Shown piece by piece: positions 35,340 to 49,170 of a DNA stretch of 64,000 nt (positions are counted from its first letter, which is position 1; every line of letters starts with the position of its first letter). Below the pieces are notes generated by a model, which saw only the letters and a list, made by a program, of their open reading frames with translations, was not told the origin of the DNA and did no database searches. The position numbers were made by a program, and so were the translations under genes. Source of the stretch: Annona cherimola. Its lineage: Eukaryota; Streptophyta; Magnoliopsida; Magnoliales; Annonaceae. Location: assembly GCA_030490835.1 (NCBI GenBank), contig CM059975.1:52009174-52073173 (forward strand). The letters run 5' to 3'.

Positions 35340-36160
35340 AGCGTCCATTCAAGGCTGGAAAATTCAGCAATGTTGCATCCAGGCCGTCCATTCTCCATCA
35401 GAAAAAGCATCCAGCAATTCTCCACCGTCCAAGGCATGATTCTCAACGGCTATTAATTGATCACGTGATCCAGCAGCACACTAAATGAATCCAGACATCC
35501 ATTTCCAGCAATTAATCAAGACCGTCCAAAGCCTCTATCACACCATCCATTCTAAATGCACAATCTGAAAAAACCAGCAAAGCTTCCACCGTCCACTGAT
35601 GTGGGCCCCACCAGAAATTCAAGGACCGTCCAATCCAGCCAACCAAATACGGGTCCAAAAAAATTTGAGTCCTCCAAACAATCTTCAGCCGTCCAAATCG
35701 TCCAGATTATTCCACCAGATTTGCCACCGCTTATCCATGCATCCAGCTAATTAGCAACCGTCCATTTTTTCCAGCCATTCACGGTCGAATTCCATCAGCC
35801 CATCTCAGCCGTCCAAATTATAATTTTCAAGGGATGAAAATCATGCTCAAATCAGCGCCCAAGCTGATCTACAGCATCCAACAAATTAAATAATTTCAGG
35901 CCGTTTGTTTCCAATCCATCCATTTCAGTGGGTCCCACCACGCTAGATCACGTCTAGCAGCAAATCTGGCCATCCAGATTTTTCTAATCCAGGCCGTTGA
36001 TCCAATTCTCCAAAATGGCCATGATTTGTTGCACAAATCAGCAGCCATCACCGCCCATCCATGTGGCCGTTCATTAAATTCCAAGTGGACTGCTCAAATT
36101 ATCTAGAAATTCAAGCTTAAATTCTATAATCCAGCACCGTCCATGGAATCTCTCCACCGC
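35340..36160 (+). repeat. Dispersed CCGTCCA/ATCCAGC words in LTR U3
   Basis: At least a dozen CCGTCCA or CCGCCCA words are spread through about 800 bp, mixed with ATCCAGC and CCAGCAA, without a fixed period. The same words fill 54840-55830 and, inverted (GGACGG, GGATGGC), 59280-60730. Confidence 0.8.
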
Positions 36161-36320
36161 CCAATCAAAATCTATCGAGTAGATGTGCAGATTCTATGTG
36201 GGGCTGCTAGGATTTTATGTGCAAATCCTATGCACAGATACAATTGATCACAACCATCCAAATTGCGCAATTTGATTTGCGTACCAATTGCGTAGAATTT
36301 TATTACGCAATTTTCAACAG

Positions 36321-36328
36321 TATAAAAA
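36321..36328 (+). promoter_or_regulatory. TATA box of the Athila/Tat-like LTR
   Basis: TATAAAAAGG follows the CCGTCCA-rich U3 and precedes a GA-rich leader (about 36350-36470). This is the expected place for the U3/R border. Confidence 0.6.
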
Positions 36329-37302
36329 GGGATCCAACGAGCAAACTTGGGGGAGAACAGAAATTAACGGGCAACAGAGATAAAATTCCAGGGACAGAAA
36401 TTGACGAGCAGCAGAGAAAAAGAGAGAGAAAGGAGGTGGAGAGCATAGAAAAAAGGCATATCGACGAGTTGCGTGAACCGGCCGACACACCATCGGCGCT
36501 TCAAACCAATAAGCTTTTCTATCTTTTTCCTTTTTAATTTTTATTGTCTTGTTTAAGCTGGATTTGGATTTTAATTTTATTTTGGACTTAAATATGCTTG
36601 GCTAAACCCCAAATCTAGGGTTTATGATGTAGCATGCGTACAATGTAGCATAGTGTGGGTTTTTAATTTATTTATGATGGATATTGTTGTTAATTTAATA
36701 TCTTGTGATTTTTATGCTTGCTTAGTACATGGGCCCATGCTTTGGCATGATTCCATATATTAGGTGATGGAATTGAGAGTGAAAACCTAATGTAAGATAA
36801 TCAAGATATTAAACCTGAAAATCTAAGACCATGAGAATAGGCATGATGACCTTGAAGAATTCCATGAACAAACCACAGAACTTAATGAATTCTAATTAAC
36901 TTAATCCCATGAGAATAGGTGGTTAAGAAAAATTAGGGTACGGCCTTGTCGGTTTCGAGAGAAGGTGCAAGGATAAATTAGGGTTTGTTCTCCTTTAACA
37001 AACAATATCCAAATTAAATAATTATACCACTATCCATTGCAAAAGACGCATGTGAAATCTTATACCCTAGGTACTCGCACTCTTGTTTCTCTATTCGTTT
37101 TAATTTGCAATTCTCTCCCCATTTTTCTATTTTATTTACTAAATTCTCTTCCCACTTTTCTATTTTATTTGATATATTCTCTACATATTCGACACGAAAG
37201 CGTTTAAAAGCAAAGTTTATAGTCCCGAATTCCCTGTGGATTGATAAATTATATACTACAATCTACGACCCGTGCACTTGCGGTGAGATTGCGAACAAAA
37301 AC

Positions 37303-38210
37303 AAAAGTATGTGAAAAAGTGATATTTTAGTAATTTTTTAGAAATGAAAAAATTTTGTAAAATAAATGAAGAAAAATAGAGCATGAGATGGTATTAAATT
37401 TAGGCTTTTGAATTATCTAAATCAGAGTTATATACATCAAGATAGTGTCAAATAATCATTTAGACCTAAAAATGTAAAGAGAAAATGTAGATTTAAATTG
37501 ACAAGCATAAAAGTATGAGAAATATATATATGATCTTTCATAAAATGATATTTTCACGTATTTAGAAAAAAGACCAAGAGTAGGTTGAGGAAAGAGACTA
37601 ACATTATAAGGTAAGCAAGCAATACTTTTGGAACCATTTATTTTAAAATATTAAATATCTTGTAATTTTTTTAATATGATAATTTCAAATTTTATTTAAA
37701 GGTGGTCATAAATAGAGTGTTTGGAAAATTGTGTTCATTGAATATTTTTTGAGGTGATAATTTATTATGGTTATGTAAAATATTTCTCAACTTACAAATG
37801 TTGCAAAATGAACGAATGTGATTATTTTCTCAAAAAACATTCTAACATGTGTTTAAAGCGTAATGCACAAAGTTAGAGGTTTATTCTAAAGATGAAAGTT
37901 GATGGAAGTCTTCTCTAATATGACCAAGTCGCTGATAAAGGCCTATAGGCTAGCGGTGCACTTCCTAATATTAGGAGTAAATGTATTGATAAAGCATGTT
38001 GTGGAATATGTGTTTACATATGCATATACTATGAAATATCAAATTTTTTATTGAAGATGCTTACTTGAATAAAAATGCTTGTTATTGAGTCTAGAACTCA
38101 TATTTGTTTTTCTCTACCTTAGATATGTAGTTTGAAGTTAAAGGAATGCCTCAGATCTAGAGAACCTTGAAGTTATATTGTCCTCATGTATTTCTGTCAC
38201 CTATTTTTCT
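37303..38210 (+). other. Degenerate chromovirus-like LTR sequence
   Basis: AAGGTAAGCAAGCAATAC at 37609 and GCTTGTTATTGAGTCTAGAACTC near 38078 match the two landmarks of the chromovirus LTR 3' half. It continues the target sequence of the solo LTR 34959-37297 and is cut at 38211. Confidence 0.5.
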
Positions 38211-39888
38211 GCAAATGTACGTGTTGCACAAGTAATATAAATAAATGAGTAGAGTTATCATTTCCACAGATACTTGGGTACTAAAATTCACTAATTAATG
38301 AAAATTAAAAATTAGATTCTAATTAAATAAACTTAAACGAAAAATTAAGATGAATAAAGTCAAAGAAAAAAGATGAAAGAGAAGAGCGAGAACGGATAAA
38401 TTGGTGCAAACAGGAGTAAACTAAATGAGAACTCTTATCGATGGATGAATCTAGGGTTATAATTTCAGTTGCTTATCTTAATGATTTTTTATGAGGATGG
38501 TGTTAAATGGATTAACACCTTAAAATTCAATTGTCTGAAGTCATTTGGTAAATTAAATGAAATTATATTTGAAAGATTGAATTTAACTTGAGTTAGCTAA
38601 ACCAAAATCGAGTGACAAAAGGTGAGATTGCCTTGAGATGATTAAGATGGATGAGAATATGAATTGTTTGACTCATAGACATGTTAATTTGGCTCCTTTT
38701 TAAGTTAATTGTATAGAGATTGCTAACCTAGGTTCATGTATATTCATAAGTCTTCTAGCACATACAAACCTTATCCTATTTTAGTCATTTGCTATGTTCC
38801 CATGCACCTAACTAAAACAAGGCTGATAACCACATGACCTAATCATAATTATACGGGGTTAATAGGTATTTTTTTATCCATATTCAAAGAGCTGGAAAAC
38901 CTATGCCTTATATATGGATCTCATCCAAAACTCACTCTTCCAAGCATAGATTTGAATATTAAATTAATCTACATGGTTGCAAGGTTTGTAAACGCATTAA
39001 GCATGATATATAAGGGTAATCTTAATCAACACAAGTTACAACACAATCATATAATCATTTAGCACAAAGAAACCAAATAATGTAGTCTATCATATCAAAC
39101 CAACCATATCTCCCATCATAAGAAGATTCAGCCCATAAACATGATATCAGATCCCTTCAACATTAAGTTTACAATCATCCTAAGGGAGGAGAGCAACGAA
39201 AATAAGAAGAGAAAAAAGAAGAAGAGATGAAACTTAATGGATTTGGAGTGGACGTCTTTGTCGCTACTCAATCTTCTCTCCTTGCCTTGAAGCCTTGGTT
39301 TTTCTCCCTCCCACAGCATCCACAAGCCCCTAGATGTTCTTCTTATCAAACCCTAAAAGAAGTATTTATACCCCATTGTAATTAAACTGAGACACGTGCT
39401 AGATTTTACATACGCGAGGTCTGGCGTTGGAGTGCCAGTAAGCTATTTGAGACGACTATGAGCTGTCTGTCTAGAAATTTCTAAAATGGTAGTTATTGGC
39501 GTCGATGTGCCAACTTTCTGCCTTGAAAATAATCTTTTCCTTGCAATGCAACTCTCTTCTCTTCATCCATAACTTTAGCATTGAATCCATGGACAGTTCA
39601 CCTTTCTTTTCTTACAATAAAAGATAAAGACAAATGAATGTATTCCTAACTGATCAAACAAATCTTAAACAACCTAAAATGAGATGATTTACACTAAATT
39701 GTACTAAAAATGCATAAAATTACACAACATGCATGAAATGTAGAAATAATGAAAACTAATACGAAGCCTATACAAACTTATATGTTTCTCTCAAACTAGC
39801 ATTCAAAATGAGTGCGAAATATGAGTCTTGATAAGTAACAAAATCATCTTTATAACTATAAAATGATAAGAAGTTAAACCATCTTTAT
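38211..39888 (-). mobile_element. Athila/Tat-like inverted LTR, diverged family
   Basis: It starts TGCAAATGTACGTGTTGCAC, followed by AATATAAATAAATGAGTAGAGTTATCATTTCCACAG. This layout matches the inverted LTR start at 58189 (TGTTCGCAATCTCACC...ATCGATCCACAG). Near 39420-39500 it has GGCGTTGGAGTGCCAG and GGCGTCGATGTGCC. A second, partial copy is 21946-22831. The right end is not certain; the next LTR begins at 39894. Confidence 0.6.
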
Positions 39889-39893
39889 AAATT

Positions 39894-42800
39894 TATGATA
39901 CCCTATAAATATGACACATGTGTTATTTAAATAAATATTTGATGATTTTCATGAATTAATGATATTTTGCAATTAGGGTTTGTAATTAAGAATGGTGATT
40001 AAGATTAATCTCCAAAGCCCAATATGAGTCAAGGTGACTAAAGCGAATTAAAGAGGATTAGAACATGTTAATGTGGCATGAATATTTATTTTAATTTTTA
40101 TGATTTAATTAATGGAGATTAAAATGGAAATTATGGAATTTGTGTTGAAAATCATAGAAAATTCAGAACTTTACGCCTACAAGGCGAATTGAGATGAAGT
40201 TTTAAAGGCAAGCTCATGATTTTGGGCTTAACCTTATAAGTGTATTGGATTAAGGCACAAGTGATGATAATTAGGTGATAATTATTTATTTTTAATCTCA
40301 CACTCCAAAGAAAATTTCAAAGGTTCATAACTTGACGTAGAAATGTCGGTTTGAGTTGAAATTTGAAACGATGGAATAAAATTATGAAATCTATGAAATG
40401 AGTGGATTTAATTAATCTAATTACCATGAAAAAGTACTTAATCAGAAAGAGGTTCCTAGCATTGATTTTGTGAACACTAGATTACCATAGCATTTATTAA
40501 AAAATAAGTGAGTTAAATGACTTGGTTTAATGCTATGAAAGGTGTCAAATGGAGGTGAATGGAGCTGAATTTTATGTATTTATTTAAAGGTCAAATCCAT
40601 GGAAAAATTCAAGGCTTAAATGTTTGGTATTAATACCTGATGTGTAGCTCAAATGGAGCTTAGCCAAGGTGTCACACCAAGGGACATCCAAGGGTGGATA
40701 AGGCATGGAATTTGGATGTTTAAAAATCCTAAAATGCATGTCTAAGTAACCTAACACCTAAGGGAAGCATTAAATCAAGTGGAAAATCAAGCACAAAAAG
40801 GCCAAAGTCAGCAACTACAAGGGGCATCACCTAGTGGACAGCTTAGGTGCATTGATTTGAATGGATTTTGATAATTTTTGTTAAATAATAAATGCATATT
40901 TTACTTGGTTATGATTTTTCCAACACATAAAGGGATAGAGGTAAATTAATTACCCTCCAAATGAGGTGGCAAAGTGGGCCCAAAAAATTGGAAAATGAAG
41001 GGCATAAGAAGCAGCATATGGGCCGTCCATATGGGGATATATTTGGCATTTTAAAAAGTTATAAAATAATAAAATAGTAAAAAGGGATATCTTGGGCATC
41101 AAGAAAGGAGGAAATAAGGGCGAAAGTGGTAGCAAGGGTCGTTCAAGCCAGCAAGGAGAGAAAGAGAGAGAAAGAGAGAATTTAAGGGGGAAACCCCCAA
41201 ACAAAGACAACAGCCTTGGGCATGAACAAGGGAGAGGAAAAGGAAGAAGAAGAAGAAGAAAAAAGTGAAAAAGAAGGAAGAAAAGAGGAGAAACTAATTT
41301 AGGGAAGTTTGGATTCAAAGTTTCCTAGAATCAAGTAAGTATATTTCAAGTTTTGGACGCTTTAATCCTATGTTTCTTCTCTCAAGTTATGGATTGTGAA
41401 TTTAATTCATAATGAACCCTTAAAGGATGATTCATGATGCCCTTAATTTAGTTATTTAATGAGGATTGAATGGTATGGTTGAATTTAAGGGTTTAAAGAG
41501 GTTAAGATGGATGTTAGGGTTGAATTTTGAGAAGAAACCTAACTTGGAATTTCTCAAAACCCTAAACTAAGTTGCTGTATGATTTAAGAATGTTGATTTG
41601 GATGTAATTCATGTTATTTTGAATTACATATGATTATTTAAGCATTGGTTGATGATTTTAGCAAATATGAAACCCTAAGTTTCAAGAAAAGACCCGATTT
41701 TTCCATTTTTGAGCTTAAAATGATACAAGGAAGCGCTTAAATTGTTTATGAATGAATTGTAGGATAAATTACCCTAAATTAAGGACCCTTTGGATGACCT
41801 AAGTGGGCTGGATGATTTTTCCCTAAATCTGATTTTTTAGGGTATATGTATGGAACGTCCAAACGGGGCCCAAAACGGGTGCTTTCCATATCATTTTTTG
41901 TTGCTGTTTGTAAACAAACGATTTATGAATGTTATGTAGGTTAAAATAACCTATGTTTAAGTTACTTTGAGTGCCCAAAATATTTTGAAAAGATTAGCCC
42001 TAAATCTGATTTTATGGACATATGTTTTGGACATGTCAAAACGGGTCAAATGGATACCCAATATGCATGAATATGTTGCTGTTATGGAAGCCAAAGAATT
42101 ATGAATTTTAAATATGTCATAATAACCTAAATTTGGATTAAGAAAAGTATATTTAGTTTCTGTAAATTATGACTTAAAAATCTATTATGATTAAGTCATG
42201 AAAGAGGCATTGAAATGATGAAAAATGATTCTTAACATGGCTGTTTTGGAAGTCAGTGATAAATGGATTAAAAATATAAAATTAAACCCTAAAGTATATG
42301 TTAATTAAGGGGTTTAATAATGATGAAAATGGGTGGAGGTTGCTGTGTTAAGAAAATTTAAGAAACACATAATATATGTGTTGTATGTTGAATATATGTG
42401 AAGCATATTTGTGAATGGATGATATGTGACTTATGCGAACTTGCTAAAATACAAAAATATGCATGAATAAGTGAAAAAATGCATAAGGATATTTCTGTAT
42501 GAGTGGATTTTGATTATCTCAAATTTTGAGATTTAAGTATGAAGCCTAAGACGTCGAATATGTGCTTAAAATGAGCACTGACGCATGAAATGTGAAAAAT
42601 AGATGAAAAATAATAAATGGGTGATCTAAATCCCCATATGATGAGTTATGAATGTATGCTATGTGTTTACCCTAAATATGAGATTAAAATACATTATGGA
42701 AAGTATGGAATGAATGCTATGATGCACAAGTGAGTGCGATGTATGTATACCCGACTTGGAATTCAAGTGGGTTATGTATGTTAATGGATTATGAGTTAGA

Positions 42801-44097
42801 AAACTAAGCAAGAAAATGAAAATATTATGAATGCAATTCCATTCTTATATGTATAGGCAAAGACAAAGAGATAAACGATACGAAAAGCTAAGACGAAGTA
42901 GGTAAGCAAACAATTTTCTAAATGCTTTTCGTTTTATCAAAATATGATAAAATGATTGAAAATAATGTTCGAAATATTTTGAACTATTTTGCAATTGATT
43001 GATGAATTATTTCCAAGTTATTTAAGGATGACCATTCCTTTACTTCAATATGTGTTGAAATGTTATTTCAAGTATGATAAATGAATTGTTTACTGTTTCG
43101 CAAGTATTTATGAAAAGTGATGAAGCAGGGATTTAAACAATGTTTCATTGAAATGATGTTTAAAAATGGATGATGCAAAGAATTATCTACATGAGAATGA
43201 TAAGTTTTCATGTGTAAGAGGTATATAATGCCGGGTGACAAAAGTCATGCATGGACTGGAAATCAAGTAGGCTAGTCAAGGCAGAAAGCAAGACAAGGAG
43301 TCCGCCCTTAATGTTGCCAAGTGGGAAGGTCCGACGCCAAGGATAGAAAGGATCATGTTATGAAAGAATGTTCCTCAAGCTAGCGTACCCTCACATGAAG
43401 GATTATGTCATTAATGGAAATGATGCATTTGCACATCCAATGTTTATGAAATGCCCAAAAGTTGGGATTAAACTGGGTTATGAATGAATTCCATGAATGG
43501 TTTATGAAAAGGTTTCTGTTCTGTAGGTAGTTGATCACTTGCTAAGTGTCTCCTACCAAAAGGAGAGAAATGCTTTTAAATAATGTTGCCTTCAAAATGA
43601 ATTGCCTGAAAATTCTATAGCTTGCTTATTGAGTTCTGACTCACGTTTTATTTTTCAAACCCAAAGACAAGTGAAAGGAAGGAGGCAAGGAGCACAGGTG
43701 GAGATTCAAGAATGAATGAATTCTTATGAACACCTGTATATGCCTTTATGTATGAATGATGATATTACATTGTGAATTAATGTTGTATATGAATTATGTT
43801 ATGGTTTTGTTATCATAGAAGGCGAAAAATTATTATGGTCAATTGTTAAGGATGATTTATCATGACATGATTAAGTATGAAATTATGAGATCAATCGTGT
43901 ATGTCTAAAATGTTAAAATGACCTAAAAAGGCATTTGATGGAAATTGAATGTATAAATAGTATAAAATCCTAAGGAGTTAAGTTTAAGTGGATAAATATC
44001 CAATAAGCTCATTGTGTGATAGGGCAATAATCCTAATCACATTTACCAATCGATAGATCTTGGAGTAAGGTTGTGACGCTCGGGCTGGGGCTCCACA
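39894..44097 (+). mobile_element. Chromovirus solo LTR (4.2 kb) with AAATT target duplication
   Basis: It starts TATGATACCC, an eroded TGTGAAACCC, and ends GGGGCTCCACA. AAATT lies at 39889-39893 and 44098-44102. Landmarks in order: TAATTAAGAATGGTGATTAAG; a GAA-rich leader near 41100-41290; TTCCTAGAATCAAGTAAGTATA near 41323, the likely end of a leader; AGGTAAGCAAAC near 42899; TTGCTTATTGAGTTCTGACTCACG near 43625; AAGACAAGTGAAAGG near 43664. The 122-codon minus-strand frame at 40950-41318 is only the complement of the purine-rich leader. This is the best full-length reference copy of the family in the window. Confidence 0.92.
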
Positions 44098-44102
44098 AAA
44101 TT

Positions 44103-46198
44103 ATACAAGCAACGATGAAGTATCGACTAAGCCTCATCAGTCAATTTCTCAATCTATTTGTTCTTCAACAAATGAATTCCTCAAATGTGCTATGTTGGAA
44201 GAGCTACAACATGCTTATGATTCATTATACGATGAAACAAAGATATAAAGTAATGTCACACTTGTTGTGAATGAAAAACTAGCAGAAAGTGTAAAGTCTC
44301 TAGTGGAAGGAGTGAAAAATCTAACCAGTGAACTAGAGAAGACTAAGAAAGAGAATTATATTTTGAATAAATCATTAACTAAGTTCTTCAACCTAGAAAA
44401 AAGTTTGCAAATGTTCCTCAAAATGACTACACAAAGTAGTAAAAGAGGATTTGGATACTCAACTTTTAAGCATCGTAGGTACAACAAAATAAATGCACCC
44501 AAATGAGTAAAATCTTAAGCCAAAGTTGTTGCATCAAAAAGTTAAAAAAATCATAAAAGACTACATGGGTAAGAAGGTCTACTTGGCAACCTACAAGCAC
44601 ATGGAGGGCTCTCCAAAAGATTCGTAAGGCATGTAATTTCTATAAAAGGTTTGGGCAAAAAATTTACCAACGCAAGATTAAGAAATTACATGAAAAAGGA
44701 AAAAAATTAATATGGGTACTGAAGAGTCTAGGATATGTTCCTCCTACACACAATCAAGCAGTTCAACAATCATATACTAACCCAAATTGACTCAAGAGAT
44801 GGGTATAAAAAATATGAGCATTATTTAATTTGTTTTGTAAGACTGGTAATGCATGGTTCATGGATAATAGACGTTCCAGACACATGATAGAAAACAAAGC
44901 TCTATTTAATAATCTAAAATCTTATAATGGTGGAATTTTTGCATTTGGCAACAATGAGAAGAGTAAAATATATGATAAGGGAAACATTTATGACGTTTCA
45001 AATGCATGAATAGAAGAGGTTTTAGTTGTTGAAGGACTCAAATATAATTTAACGAGTATTGGGCAATTATGTTGTAAAGGATATAAAGTTGTGTTTGAAC
45101 AATCAATATGCAATATATTGGATAGAGAACATATACTATTTAGTTGCAAAAGAGATGGAAATATATATTTGGTTTGCGTTAATGAGTTAAATGGAAAATA
45201 TCTTTTATCTATTGATAATGATACATGAATATGACATAAAAGACTTAGACACATAAATATGTCAAATACAAAAACCTTGTGGAAAAAATTTTGGTTGAAA
45301 GATTACCAAAACTCAAATATGACAAAGACAAAATATGTAAGTGATGTCAAATACCCAATCAATAAAAAATCTCCTTCTCACTTAAAATGAGGTCTTTACA
45401 TAAAGACTAATTGAGTTACTGCATGTGGATCTTTATAGACCATCTGATATTTGAGCCTCCGAGAAAAATGATATGTGTTTGTTATTATTAATGACTATTT
45501 AAGGTTCACTTGGATAGTGTTATTAGCTAGCAAAGATGAAGCTCTCTCCGTGTTCCATAATGAAATGGAGTAGTTGAGAGAAATAATGGAACTATACAAT
45601 AGATAGCTAGAACTATGCTAAATAAAAGCAAATTATCCAATAAAGTATTAGTGCTTCTTGTCATGTATTAAATCATGTTACCATAAGAGCAGTTTTGAAA
45701 AAAGACCTATGAGCTATAAAAGGTAGAAAGTCAAATATTTTATATTTTCATGCATTTGGTTATAACTGTTATAATTTAAATAATGAAAAAGATAACCTTA
45801 GAAAATTAGATGCAAAAAGTGACAAGACAATTTTTCTTAATTATTCCTCCAATAACAAAACATATAAAGTATTCAATAAAAGAACTCAAGCAATATAGAA
45901 TATTGTACATGTTACTCTTGATTAGTTTAACCCAAGTCTAAAGAAAAAGGATGAGTTGAGTGATATAAAGAACTTGTCAAAAGATTTTTGAAAACTTTCA
46001 AGTGAAAAAAGAAAGTGGGAGAAGAACCCGAGTAAGATGAGGAAGATTACGAATTAGGTCAAGAGGTAAGTAAAGGTAATATTTTATATGAACTTCCCAA
46101 AGATCTCAAGCTTAGTCATCACCATTCAATTAAATAAGTCATTAGAAACATATATTATAGTGTAAAAATAAGAGGATTAAGGCAAAATAAATGTGGAC
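44103..46198 (+). pseudogene. Old Sirevirus-like gag-pol, first half (gag end, protease, integrase)
   Basis: The gag C-terminus reads CAMLEELQHAYDSLYDETK, then 44267-44506 with a lysine/glutamate-rich coiled coil (AESVKSLVEGVKNLTSELEK). The protease site is decayed: AWFMDNRRSRHMIENKALF has DNR in place of DSG. The next segment is close to element 1 at 300-550 (VVEGLKYNLTSIGQLCCKGYKVVFEQSICNI). Integrase begins with FTWIVLLASKDEALSVF, then jumps to the region after the third acidic residue. About 170 bp with the second catalytic Asp are deleted near 45560. Many stops. It is interrupted by the LTR at 46204 and resumes at 57201. Confidence 0.85.
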
Positions 46199-47471
46199 AT
46201 TTTTGTTGAAATTTAAGGTAAATTAAGCACAATCCATGTTTTGATGATTAACAACTCAATTTGAGAATGAATCGGGCACTAATGTGGTTGCTAAGTGTTG
46301 TTAAAGGTTAAGAACTCAAGTTTCAGAACATAGCAAACCAAGTGGCAGTCCCAAGTCGACTCAGCCATGAAGTCGATTCCCAAGTCGACTCCAGAAGTGA
46401 CTTCAGATACATTAAATGTTCCACCGTTGAATTTGGGACTCGGAGACAAGTGAAGGTGCAGTCGAAGTCGACTCCACCTGCGACTTAGGTGAAGTCGCAG
46501 ACCCAAGTCGACTCTAGAAACGACTTCAAATGCACTAAATGTTCCATAGTTGAAATTGGGCACGGAGACAGGCGAAGTCGCTGTGAAACCCAACCTATGT
46601 AGAACTCATATGTAAGCATTGATCATGTATATGATATTTATATGTGAATTATTGAATTATGAATGATTTATGTGATTTTGCTAATTACTGCAATTAGGGT
46701 TAAGGATTAGCAATAATGATGTGATTAATCATTTTGAGCTAATATGGGACCATGAAATTAGAGTAAATTGTTGTTGATTGAAATGTGAAAATATATCATG
46801 GAAAATCATTTTAATTCATTTAATATGAATTATGAGTATTTGTGGGATAATTGACAAGTTTAATGAAAAAACACTAGAAAATTCATAACTCAACGCCCGT
46901 AAGGTGGATTCAAGAGAAATTTAAGATGTTAGTTGATGATGTTGGTCTTGATATTATGGAATTATTGAGTTATGAAAATTCTTGATGAAATGAGTATAAT
47001 GATTTATTGATCACATCTCAATTTCAACCGTTAACTTTAAATGACTATAACGGGAGCTAGGAAAATCGGATTGAGATGAAATTTGAAACGATTGAATGAA
47101 ATTATGAGATGCTTATTTTGGAAGGTTTGGATTAAGTTTGAAATTTTGGGAAAATACCAGCATTGAAAAAGGTGAGCATACTTGACTTTAACACCTCAAA
47201 AGTACCATTCATTTAATGCTAAAGTACATGAAATAATTGCATGGTTTTAATGGAAAATGAGGTGTCAAATGCAGCATATTTTTAAGGTATTTTATGAAAT
47301 ATTATAAAACATGAAAATGAAAGAATTATCCAGCCATAAATGTCCACCATGATGAAGCTACAAAGTGTGCAAAATGGGCATAGGTAAGGTGGCAAGAGGG
47401 GACGTCCAAGGGGTTGCCCTTGCTGCTTATTTTTGAATTTGTTTTTATAAAATATGCCCACATATTGCTAA

Positions 47472-49168
47472 TGTTGCTCCCGAGTTAATGGAAAAACCCA
47501 AGAGGGGAGGGGTGAATTGGGTTCTTATAAAATTCTTCAGTAAATTAGAACTTAACCCCTTGAAAGCTTAATCCCCTTGATTGAGACAAATAGAGATCAA
47601 TGAAATAGTGAAAGCAATAAGGTAAACAGTAGGAAAGATTTATAGTGGTTCGGGCAACCTCTCCCTACTCCACTCTTCCAAGTTCACCCACAGTTGTGAC
47701 TTGGGTTCCACTATGTATTCCGCGAATACACTTAGAGACTCCGCTCTCTTCTAGATTCCAGCTCTAGGGGGCATAAACAAACAGAGCCTATGCTCTCTTC
47801 TAGATTCTAGCTCTAGGGGGCTTGTACACTTGATACAAGTAGGTGATGAGTTCAACTCCAATCACAACTCTACTTGCAACGTCTTGGTTTGTTACAACAA
47901 TCTCAAACCAAGACCAATAACAAAGAGTAATGAAAATAAGGAAGATCTACACTTTACAGAGTTGTATAGGCAAGATTGAGCTTGAGGAAGAACTTGTAGA
48001 AGCAACCGGTTGTATGTCGTTGAAGCTACTTGCAACTTGAAGCTCTTTCTTCCTTTGAAAGTGTATAAATCACTCAAATTTAGAGAAAAGCAAATGGGAG
48101 CTCTTGTTTGCACTTCTTTTCTCTCTTTAGACAAAGTAGTGTGTATATTCTCGTTTGCTTGAGTGTCTATTTATAGAATGGGGAAGATTTGAACGTTATA
48201 GAAGTGGTTGGCGCGCAATAAATGTTCCAACGTTCAAAAATTCGAACGTTGGTTCCCCAAGTCGCAGGTGGAGTCGAATTCGTCTGTGACTTGGCTTCCC
48301 AAGTCGCAACTGGAGTCGACTTCGTGTGCGACTTCAGTTCCGCGTTTCTCAAGTCTGAGTCTGGGTCGACTTGGTTTCAGACTTGACCTCAAGTCGATAT
48401 TGGAGTCGACTTGGGTTGAGACTTGACCTGTCTTTGTGCTGAAATTTGCTTGGTCTTTATTTGATTTCCTCTAGCTTGCTTAGCTTTCTTTCTTGAATCT
48501 TCTTACTTCTGAAATGACTTCTTATATTTGTAAATCTTCTTGAAGGACTTGTCTTAGATAGTAGTCTTCATGACTCGAACTTCTCCATCTTCAACTACGT
48601 TCGAAGCTGTGCCTTGGACTTGAGAATTGATGATGAGATTGCACCTTCGATTTGGATTTGAAAAATCCCAAGTTGATCTTGAAAATGAGCTTGAGTCTGT
48701 ATTTTGGTCTTTGAAGAACTCAAGTCGAACTCGGGGTCGACTTCATCTGCGACTTCACCCAAGTCGCACCTGGAGTCGACTTCGTCTGCGACTTCGGCAT
48801 TTTTGTGTCCCAAAATCAACTCTAGAAGGAACTGTGCATCTCCAAGTCGATGTTGGAGTCGACTTCGTCTGCGACTTAGCATCCAAGTCGCAAGTGGAGT
48901 CGACTTGGCCTGCGACTTCAGCTGCTCTCCTTCCAATTTCAACTCTGGCCATGAGGTTTCGTTTGAGGTCGAAGGTGGAGTCGACTTTGGGATCGACTTC
49001 ACCCTAAGTCGAAGTCCAAGTCGACTTGGGAATCGACTTGGCTGATTTCATTCCTTAAGACATTCAAAATAATCATTAGTAATCACTTTATACTCAAATT
49101 TGACTTTGTTAATCATCAAAACTCATGCTTTGGTCAATTTTATTTTGTTTTAAACATTGTTTCCAACA
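47472..49168 (-). mobile_element. Sirevirus LTR, minus strand, full length (1697 bp)
   Basis: It starts TGTTGCTCCCGAGTTAATGG and ends TTGTTTCCAACA. It is the inverse of the LTR at 7540-9206 over its whole length, with a similar size. The U3 palindrome array spans about 48254-49040 and is cleaner than in other copies (for example GTCGACTTCGTCTGCGACTT). The long frames across it on both strands are repeat artefacts. Confidence 0.93.
48169..48250 (-). promoter_or_regulatory. Putative Sirevirus LTR core promoter with inverted repeat
   Basis: On the minus strand CTATAAATAG (48168-48177) is the TATA candidate. The AACGTTC...GAACGTT inverted repeat lies at 48229-48250. The 52-bp gap is nearly that of the plus-strand copy at 8420-8503. 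Confidence 0.65.
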
Positions 49169-49170
49169 AT

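Larger units (their letters stand above)
34959..37297 (+). mobile_element. Athila/Tat-like solo LTR with AAAAC target duplication
   Basis: 2339 bp from TGATAATTGGAAATTG to GGTGAGATTGCGAACA, flanked by AAAAC at 34954-34958 and 37298-37302. It is closely colinear with 54544-56879 and with the inverse of 58189-61085. U3 is dense in CCGTCCA words (35340-36160). A TATA box lies at 36321-36328. The frame at 36217-36537 across the R region has no family motif, and I do not call it a gene. Confidence 0.95.

Noticed and set aside
36217..36537. 106-codon plus-strand ORF ending in the GA-rich leader
   Set aside because: It spans the TATA box and leader of an LTR. The equivalent parts of 54544-56879 and 58189-61085 have different frames.
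40950..41318. 122-codon minus-strand ORF rich in Leu, Phe, Pro and Ser
   Set aside because: It is the complement of the GAA-rich leader inside the chromovirus LTR; low complexity, no family motif, and not shared as a frame by other LTR copies.
48595..49045. Overlapping ORFs of 113-135 codons on both strands
   Set aside because: They run through the AAGTCGACTT palindrome array, which lacks stop codons in several frames on both strands. This is a repeat artefact.
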